Assembly (NCBI GenBank): GCA_014155875.1
Contig: JACEFZ010028124.1
Span: forward strand, 248,001-312,000
Direction: 5' to 3'
Source of the DNA: Cepaea nemoralis
Lineage: Eukaryota > Mollusca > Gastropoda > Stylommatophora > Helicidae
DNA length: 64,000 bases
Each line of letters begins with the position of its first letter. The first letter of the stretch is position 1. Below, one piece after another: positions 46,801-56,200 of the stretch. The translations under genes and the position numbers were made by a program. The notes under the pieces are model-generated. The model was not told the DNA's origin. It did no database searches and saw only the letters and a list, made by a program, of their open reading frames with translations.

Positions 46801-49800
46801 TCTGCATATATTGGGCAATCCTGAAGCAAATGTTTTGCTGTCATTTTTCCAGTTCGACAATTACATTCATCGGTATCTCCTATCTTTAGTTTATTGAACA
46901 AGTGGTATTTCAGCCTGTTATGTCCTGTGCGGAGTCTGAAGATTGCTACTTGTTCTCTTCTGTCGAGTTTGTAATATGCATCATCCTTCTGGTGGCCTGG
47001 ATGCTCTGATTCCCATTTGGTTCTATAGGTGCTTTTTATCAACCTCTTTACCTCATTATAGGTTATGTCTATGTCAGGCTGTGGTAGTCGTCCGCCCTCT
47101 TTTGCCAGTCTGTCAGCCTCTTCATTTCCAGGTATACTGCAATGTGATGGGATCCACTGTATTACAACTTTTTTGGATTTCTGGCATAGACCATGGAGTG
47201 CTGCTCTTAGGTCAGCTATTTCTGTGCTGTTATTGCTCTTCAGTATTGAGACAGCTGACTTTGCATCTGTGAAGATAGCTATTTGCTTCTCTTTATTTTC
47301 CTCCATCAAGAGCATTTTCTGCTGCAGTTTTCAGAGCCTCTACCTCCGCTTTGAAGTTACTTGAAAACTTTCCAGTTGCCACTGAATGTGTTTTTTTCAC
47401 TCCATTTTTTATATTTAGGAGAATTCCTCCTCCTCCATTCTCTATTGAATTTTTGGCTCATCCATCTGTATATGCATGGGTCCAATTGCTGCTTGGGTAA
47501 TGTTCTTTTATGTAGTTTAGGGTTATTTCTCTTCTTTCGGTTTCATGCTGAGTGTTCTTTTTCTCAATACCAGGAATGTTTTCTATCATCTCAGGCAGTT
47601 GCTGCTGTCTCCAAGCTGGAACTTGTGCTGCATTGTAAATAGGTTTGACTGTTGATATGTTAAGTATGGGATCTGCCCTAATCTTTCGTTTTGCAGTTTC
47701 TACAAAGTTGCTACGCTTCAGTCGTCCCTTTCCAAAACCACTAAACCTTTTATACATAGGGTGGTCTGTCAATCTTCTAAATTTTTCTGCTTGTTGCCGA
47801 GCTCTGCTATCTCTTCTATCCTGCATTGGTTGTAAACAAGTGATCTTTTCAAGTTCATTAATAGGCGTTGTCTTCAGGCTTCCAGTTATGATTCGCATTC
47901 CTTGATTTTGGACTCTACTTATTTGCTAAAGTTTGACTTAGCTGCTGTTGCCCAAGCTGCAATGCCATATTCCAGTACTGGCCTCACCCGTCCAGTATAT
48001 AACTTCTTGAGAACTTTCTCATCTGCTCCCCACGTTGTATCAGCAAGCTTTTTCATGATTGCCATTCTTTGCCTTGCTCTTGTTCGATTTTTCTCAACCT
48101 GTGTTTTCCATGTCAGGCGACAATCAAAGGTGACTCCGAGATAGTTTGGATTTTCTTCATGGCGCAATATTTTTCCATTCAATACCAGCTTAGGTTGTTG
48201 AGTTTTATTTGAGAGGGAGAACACTGTGCATGCTGTTTTCTCCTCACTTATCTTCACTAGCCATGATTTTGACCAGTCCTCTAGTGCTAATAAGGCTTGC
48301 TGTATTCTGCTGTTAGCTGTACTAATATATTCTTCAGATGTCCATATGGCTAGGTCATCTGCAAAGGATGATGTGTGTACTCTGGCTGGAAAATTTTCTG
48401 TGATGTCGTTTATATATGCTAGGAATAATGTTGGTGAAAGAACTCCTCCTTGGGGGACACCTTGCTCCAACAGCATCATTTTGCTGGTTTGTCCTTGTAC
48501 TTTTGTCCTGGCAGTTCTGTTCTCAAAGTAGTGGCTGATCCATTTGTACATTTTCCCACAAACATGCATTTTTTGCAGTTTTACTTTCAGTCCTTCCTTC
48601 CATACTTTATCAAATGCTTTTTCTAAATCTATCCAGACCGCTAGTGTGTGCTTTTTCTCTTGGAAGGCATCCTCTATTTCCTGAGCTATATAGGTTATTT
48701 GATCTTCAGTGGATCTGTACTTTCTGAATCCTGCTTGGTGTGGTGTTAAGAGTTTTTTTTCTTCCAGATGCCATGTTAGCCTGCCATTGATAATGCGTTC
48801 CATTAATTTTCCTACACACCTAAGTAGACTGATAGGTCGATAGCCATTTGGTTCTTCCAGGTCTTTTCCTTTCTTTGGGATTGGTATTAGTATAGCTTCC
48901 TTCCATGCCTGTGGGACTATTCCCCTCTTCCAGCTGTAATTTAGGACTGCTAGTAGTTTCTTTTTTGCCTTAGTGCCTAGTCCTATTAGCATTTCATTTG
49001 TGATTCCATCCTTTCCTGGTGATTTCTTCTTTTTTAGGGTATTCATTGCCTGTTCCATTTCTTCCATTGTTAGATTTGCCATCATATATTCTGCTGCTGT
49101 CTCTGTATTTCTATGATGTATCTGTTTGTCTTTGATTGCTTTCTTCTGTTCGGTTGTAATATCAATGTGGTTTGCATTTGCATAGTGTTCCATTAGTGCA
49201 TTTGCAGCCTTTTTTCCTGTAAGCAAGGCATTTCCTTGTTTAATTGTTATTTGTTTGTTGCTAGGTCCTTCATTGTTCATGGCTTTCACTAGTTTCCATA
49301 GTTTGTTTCCATCCCTGTCAAAATTCAGGTTTTCTGTTTTTTCCCTCCAACAATCTCTTGTTGTTTGATTTACTGTTCTTTTATATTTTGCTGAGATGGC
49401 TTTGAGAGAGATGTTCGCTTCAATTGTTTGTTCTCTCTCTGCTGTCTTCCTGGCATCTTCAACTTTGTCCTCCAAACTTTGTAGTTCTTCAGTCTAGTAT
49501 GGTTTGTAATTTTTCCTCGCTCCTCTTGGAATGGACTCAGTGGCTGCCTGTATTATCGCTCTGTTTAGACTTTCCACCATTTGCTTTATGTTGCCATATC
49601 GTGTATTTATGTTTTCACAATATTTGTCTGTTAGTATGGCAAATCTGTCCCAATCTGCTCGTTTGTAATTCCAGCGGGGCAAGGGCTTTTGCTCCTGTGG
49701 AACATACTCCATATTCATTACAAGCTTGATTGGTCTGTGGTCACTACCTGCTAATTGGTCCAGCACATGGCGATCAATTTTGTGGAGGATGTCTCCTGTG

Positions 49801-52800
49801 CAGAAAGCTAAGTCTGGAGTAGAAGTGGTAAGCCATCTTCTGGAGTAGAAGCTCGGGGTGTCATCCGCTTTGTTGAGTAGATGGAGATTTGAGTCTATTT
49901 CCCAGTCCTCCAATTCATCTCCTCTTTTGTCAGTATCTGGGTATCCCCATCTTTCTGAACGGCTATTAAAGTCTCCGACAATAATGCAGTTTGTGTCAGT
50001 TATTTTCATGTTTGAGAGTGTAAGGTCCTTATCTGCTGGGCTATACAGATTGTAGATTCTTATTTTCATGTCCTTTATCATTATATCAACACCATTAATT
50101 CCGTTTGGTTGTCAGAGATCACAGATACTTCGCTGCAAGGTATTGTATTTCGTGTAAGTATTAGAACTCCTCCTTTGTGTCCTTCGCGGTCGAAACGTGT
50201 GGCCTGATATCCTCTGACTGAGAATTTGTGATTGGCGTTGAGGTGTGTCTCTTGAATGCATGCCACATCTATTCTATCTTTATGAAGACGCTGTGTTAGG
50301 GAGTCTTTCTTCTTGTAAACTCCTTCGGCATTCCACTGTACTATGTTGAGTGTCCGGGGTATTTGGTCAATAGCTCTTAACCTACTCCTCTGTGCCTTGA
50401 CTCCACAGCACAGGGGAAGGTGACCACCAGTAGTCATGGGTGGACCCCCTCAAGGCAGGGGGCCCGGCACTATCGCCGCCTGATGGGACTTCACGGGATT
50501 AGCACCATAACGATTAATTTTGATTTGTGACATCATGAATTAAGTTACGTTGCACTGCTTTGTCAAGCCTGTGGCTCAGTACATCCGATTTCGACAAGCA
50601 TTTATTCGGGATGCTTTCCCTAGCCTTTGACTGTCCCCAGTCTACCTACAAGGCAGCAGGTTTTACGTTGCACTGCTTTGTCAAGCCTGTGGCTCAGTAC
50701 ATCCGATTTCGACAAGCATTTATTTGGGATGCTTTCCCTAGCCTTTGACTGTCCCCAGTCTATCTACAAGGCAGCAGGTTTGTGTGTCTCTTCGTCTGGT
50801 CCCTCTCCCTTGACCTGTCCGACATGGGTGGCCCTACCAGTAGCTGTGCTACTGTCGGCATAGCTCTTGGGGTCATTGGGACACACAAGCCACTCTACCT
50901 CGTCACGGTGGACACACAGCAGAGGGGGTATGGTTTTTATAAGTGTATTATGTCTTTTTAGGTGGCCAAAATATTTCACGTGCCTCATTTTTATTTCTTT
51001 CATCAACTCTCTTTTCATTCCCAGTTTTTCTAGAACCTAGTTGTTTTCTAGAAGCTAACTAGTTTTTAAAATAATAACAAATAATTAAAATGATAACAAA
51101 TAGTTGAAATAATAAAAAAAATGAGGGCAAGCCAATAAGTAAGTCACAGAGTTCTGTGGGATGGCAGGTAAATGTAGTTGGTGTTTTCTACATGCGTCAT
51201 TAGGTGACAGCAACTTTGAGCTTTATATTCCTGTTCGTCAGGTGGTGCTAGGTGTCTCAGGTGCATGTGCAGAGCATAAACAATATGGCGACTGTATTTA
51301 TGGCGTGTACAACTAAAGAGCAAATCGCTGTTGTGCGTTCTTTTGTGGGCAAAAGGACTGCCTGCAAAGGACATTCATAAGAAAATGCTTCCTGTTTATG
51401 CTGACAAATGTTTGTCCCGTAAAGCGGTGTGTGGCTGGGTAGAAAAATTTTCTCAAGGACAATCTAATATTGTTGATGACATCCGATCTGGCCGTCCTGT
51501 TGAGATTGCAACAGAAGCGCCCGTGCAGCGGGTGGAGGAGATGATTAGAGGTGACAGGCGAGTTCTGGAACATCAGAACTCAGACTCAGCCCCTAGCATA
51601 GCGGTTTCCACCTTTTTGGTCCACTGAAAACCCACCTTGTTGGGAGACATTTCGCGAATGACGCCGAAGTTGAATTTGAAGAGAAAACGTGGTTTAGAAA
51701 ACAGAGCACGCAGTTCTATGCAGCCGGTTTGTGAGGACTGATAAAACGATAGGAAAAGTGCATCAATGTTGGTGGAAATTTTGTTGAGAAATCATGGGAC
51801 AATGTATGAATAAAAATAAACTAGTTTCAAGTTGTTATCATATTTAGTTATTTTTCTACAGCCATTTGTGACTTACTTATTGACTTCCTTTCGTAATAAC
51901 AAATCGTTAAAATGATAACAAATAGTTAAAATAATAACAAATAGTTAAAATAATAACAAATAGTTAAAATAATAACAAATAGTTAAAATAATAACAAATA
52001 ATGTCTGGAAATATGGACACAGGTAGTAACGTGTTTGTATTCATGTTACATCCTTCCCCATTATTGAATAGATTAACTCATGCTACATTCTTCTTCTTGT
52101 ATTTTTCAGACTCCAGAGGATTCCTTTGATAAAGTAAGGATGCCGTCCATAGTTGTTTGTTGTTATTTACAAAGTCAAGGAAATCCAGCTGGCAATCTGT
52201 GGCTTAGGGGTACTAGATGCAGTTTCACAGTCCGACATGTCTGGTTCAATGTCAGCCACATGTCATTTGGAAGAAGACCGGTCTGAGTTGATTTTCACAA
52301 TGATATTAGCATCAGCCATTCAGAACACAGTGGCAAACCACTGAATGTAAAATGCCTTTTAAAAACATCGTACAGTGAAAAAACGCTATGGTTGATTGTG
52401 ATGTCCTATAAAGGATATGCTACTAACTTCAACTGTAAATTCAGTGCACAGCTGGCTGATTTGACTTCATTCTCACTCGATGCCCAAACCACTTTATATT
52501 GTCTTTCTATAAATTCAGTGCACAGCTAGCTGATTAGACTTCTCACTCAATACCCAAACCACTTTATTTATTGTCTTTCTATAAATTCAGTGCACAAGTG
52601 CTACCTAAGATATTTGCATGTTATTACAGTTGTTCAGAAAGTAAAACCGTAAGGAAAGGACACATGCTTTGTGTGTGCGAACTCAAGTGTAGTCCATACA
52701 CTTGCTACCACTGCTAGTGCTCTGGACTGATTTTTGCATGTGGATTAGTTCACCCTGTTTGCAGTGTCCCTTGCCATCAGGCGAACTCACTCTGACTTCT

Positions 52801-52912
52801 GAGGTGCTTGTAATGTACATCCCCAAGTCAAGGACGAAACTGTCTTTCTGTCTGTCTGTCTGTCTGTCTTTCTTTCTTTCATTTTTTCTTTCTTTCTTTC
52901 TGTCTTTCTTTC

Positions 52913-52956
<44 letters not shown>

Positions 52957-53222
52957 GTCTGTCTTTCATTTTTTCTTTCTTTCTGTCTGTCTTTCTTTCT
53001 TTTTGTCTGTCTTTCTTTCTGTCTGTCTTTCTTTCTGTCTTTCATTTTTTCTTTCTTTCTGTCTTTCTTTCTGTCTGTCTTTCTTTCTTTCTTTCTTTCT
53101 TTCTTCTTTCTTTCTTTCTTTCTTTCATTTTTTCTTTCTTTCTGTCTTTCTTTCTGTCTGTCTTTCTTTCTTTCTTTCATTTTTTTCTTTCTTTCTTTCT
53201 GTCTTTCTTTCTTTCTTTCTTT

Positions 53223-53261
<39 letters not shown>

Positions 53262-53262
53262 G

Positions 53263-53298
<36 letters not shown>

Positions 53299-56200
53299 TA
53301 CACTTGGCACTTAAGTACCACCTCCATGGAAACTGTGTTGCTGACCTCTCCTTTCCCTCTCCATGCTTAGAAGCCAGTGAGTTGTTCAAGACTTTAGTAG
53401 AACATATCATTTGAGGAGAGATATGTTAGGAAACACATAGAGTCAAGAAGCCTTTTCCGAGCCCTGAGGGGATGAAAGAGTTAAAAATCATTTAATATTT
53501 TGGAAGGAAAGGCAGTCAGGGAAGAAACTTGCATATCACACCTTACGACACAATGACCTACAAAAGAGCTTCAAATGAAAGCCTTAAAAGTGTGATAGAA
53601 ATTACAATAACCATGTTTGTCTTGTAACCTGTCAGTATTGTTTTATTATTATTGTTAAGGATGCAAGAGTGTTATGTGACATCACGGTGCAGATGAACAC
53701 GGTGCAGATGAACACGGTGCAGATGAACATAGTGAAGTCATATGGGTGGTTTAAATATGGCTGCCCCACTTTTGACATGCATCCAAGAGAAGCAGCGTTC
53801 TGTTATCCATTATTTGATCAGCGAAGGGGTGAAACCTATAGACATTCATCAGCAAATGAAGGTCCAATATGGCGATGCATGCCTGTCAGTCCAGCAAGTG
53901 TATGCAAAACTTGGACTGGCAATATTTTCAAACACTACACAGTCACTAAAAATACACCCTTTATAAAGTAAAGGTGAAGGACCTTTTGTGTGCCATGAGG
54001 CATGCTGGGTGCATGGTGAAAAAATGTACCAGAAATAGAAGACCCCATTACCCACCTGGAAGTTATTGGGTACATGGTGCTAGCCCCATGTTTATATAGA
54101 CCATTCAACATTTGTTGGGTGATGTGGTCAGTGTCATGTCGGCCGCCTGTACTTCCCAGAATAAATCCTGGTGCCTGTTTTAGGCTGCCCAGGTCCAGTT
54201 GTACATAGTCATTACCTTGATCATCTAAAAAAAAAAGTAGCTTAAAAGTTGACAGGGTTGGCTTCATTGCACCGGGTTTTATCCCATAAGGCTCGGCCTC
54301 TTTCCGCAGCGTGGAAAGCGTTGCACCAAGCACGAACTCCGTAGCTCTAGCGACAACCCACAGGAATCTCCGAAAAATTTCTCTCGTAAACCAAAGGACA
54401 CCGCGAATCGAACCCACAACCTTTGGAGCCTGAGTCAAGTGGCTTGTCCACTTTGCCACGGAGACTCCCGTGCCTTGATCATCATCATCATGTGCCATGC
54501 TGATACGTGTGGGCGGTCATGTTTTGCCATCTCACTAGAGTCGTGGATCAGCTCCGTGTTCTTGTCTCGACCATACAACATGGTTCTGAGATCCAGATAT
54601 TTTAATATCTGCCTTCCTCTTGGTCATTTCCCCTCAATCTGACTAAATTTAATTTAAATTTTTTTTTTGGGGGGGGGGGGGGGGGGCTTGCTTGCTCGCT
54701 TTGACCTCAAGTGAAGTCCATACACACTATTTATAGTAGTGATGGACTGAATTTTGTGTGTGGATTAGCTTTCCCTATTAACAGTGTCCCTCGCCATCAG
54801 GTGAACCCACTCCAACTTCAGAGGTACTTGTAATTTACATGCCCAAGTCTAGGACGACAGGTAATTTTAGTCCAGCTGTCCGGTGCAGGAGCTGAACCAC
54901 TTACCTCGGTATCAGCACAACGGATGTTAAGAACACGCGTTCTTACCCATTTGACCATGTTGACCTGCAATCTGGCTAAATGTCACCAAATTCTCTAGTT
55001 TATATTGTCTTGTTGGAGATTCAAAAATATGGACGGCCTGCTCACACATCGTAGCCTCTGCACTATCTCGTATTAAGATGTGGCTATGTCATGATTCAGC
55101 ACAGCACTTGTGGGCTGTCTGAGGTTAGGTCTGGGCTGATCATGCCTCCACCATGTGTCTAGGTGTTTCATTGCCAACAGACTCCATCGACTGCATTTGG
55201 CACCATTGTTTTTATCTTATCTACTCAGATGTTTTGCGTTAAAGTGTTCTTATCTGTTCAAATGTGGGTGTTAAAGTGTTCTTATCTTATCTGTTCAGAT
55301 GTTGGGTGTTAAAGTGTTCTTGCCTTATATGTTCAGATGTTAGCATTAAAAGTGTTCTTGTCTTATTTGTTTAGATGTTGGGTGTTAAAGTGTTCTTGTC
55401 TTATCTGTTCAGATGTTTGGCATTAAAGTGTTCTTGTCTTATTTGTTCAGATGTTTGGCTTTAGTGTTCTTTCTTACCTGTTCAGATGTTTGGTATTAAA
55501 GCATTCTTTCTTATCTGTTCAGATGTTAGGCATTAAAAGTGTTCTTGTCTTATCTGTTCAGATGTTTGGCATTAAAGTGTTCTTTCTTATCTGTTCAGAT
55601 GTTGGGTGTTAAAGTGTTCTTGTCTTATCTGTTCAGATGTTAGGCATTAACGTGTTCTTTCTTATCTGTTCAGATGTTTGGCATTAAAGTGTTCTTTCTT
55701 ATCTGTTCAGATGTTGGGTGTTAAAGTGTTCTTGTCTTATCTGTTCAGATGTTTGGCATTAAAGTGTTCTTTCTTATCTGTTCAGATGTTGGGTGTTAAA
55801 GTGTTCTTGTCTTATCTGTTCAGATGTTAGGCATTAAAGTGTTCTTTCTTATCTGTTCAGATGTTTGGCATTAAAGTGTTGTTTCTTATCTGTTCAGATG
55901 TTGGGTGTTAAAGTGTTCTTGTCTTATCTGTTCAGATGTTAGGCATTAAAAGTTTTCTTTATCTTATCTGTTCAGATGTTTGGCATTAAAGTGTTGTTTC
56001 TTATCTGTTCAGTTGTTTGGCATTAAAGTGTTCTTGTCTTATCTGTTCAGATGTTTGGCATTAAAGCGTTCTTTCTTATCTGTTCAGATGTTTGGCATTA
56101 AAGTGTTCTTGTCTTATCTGTTCAGATGTTTGGCATTAAAGTGTTCTTTCTTATCTGTTCAGATGTTTGGCATTAAAGTGTTCTTTCTTATGTGTTCAGA

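Larger units (their letters stand above)
45700..51025 (-). pseudogene. RTE-like fragment that hosts LINE copy A
   Basis: The right piece (50938-51025) reads, on the minus strand, [24 protein letters not shown]. The left piece (45700-45873) continues with a [21 protein letters not shown] stretch and [20 protein letters not shown]. Joined across LINE A they form one C-terminal RTE region, as in the uninterrupted relative at 8640-8710. Confidence 0.82.
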
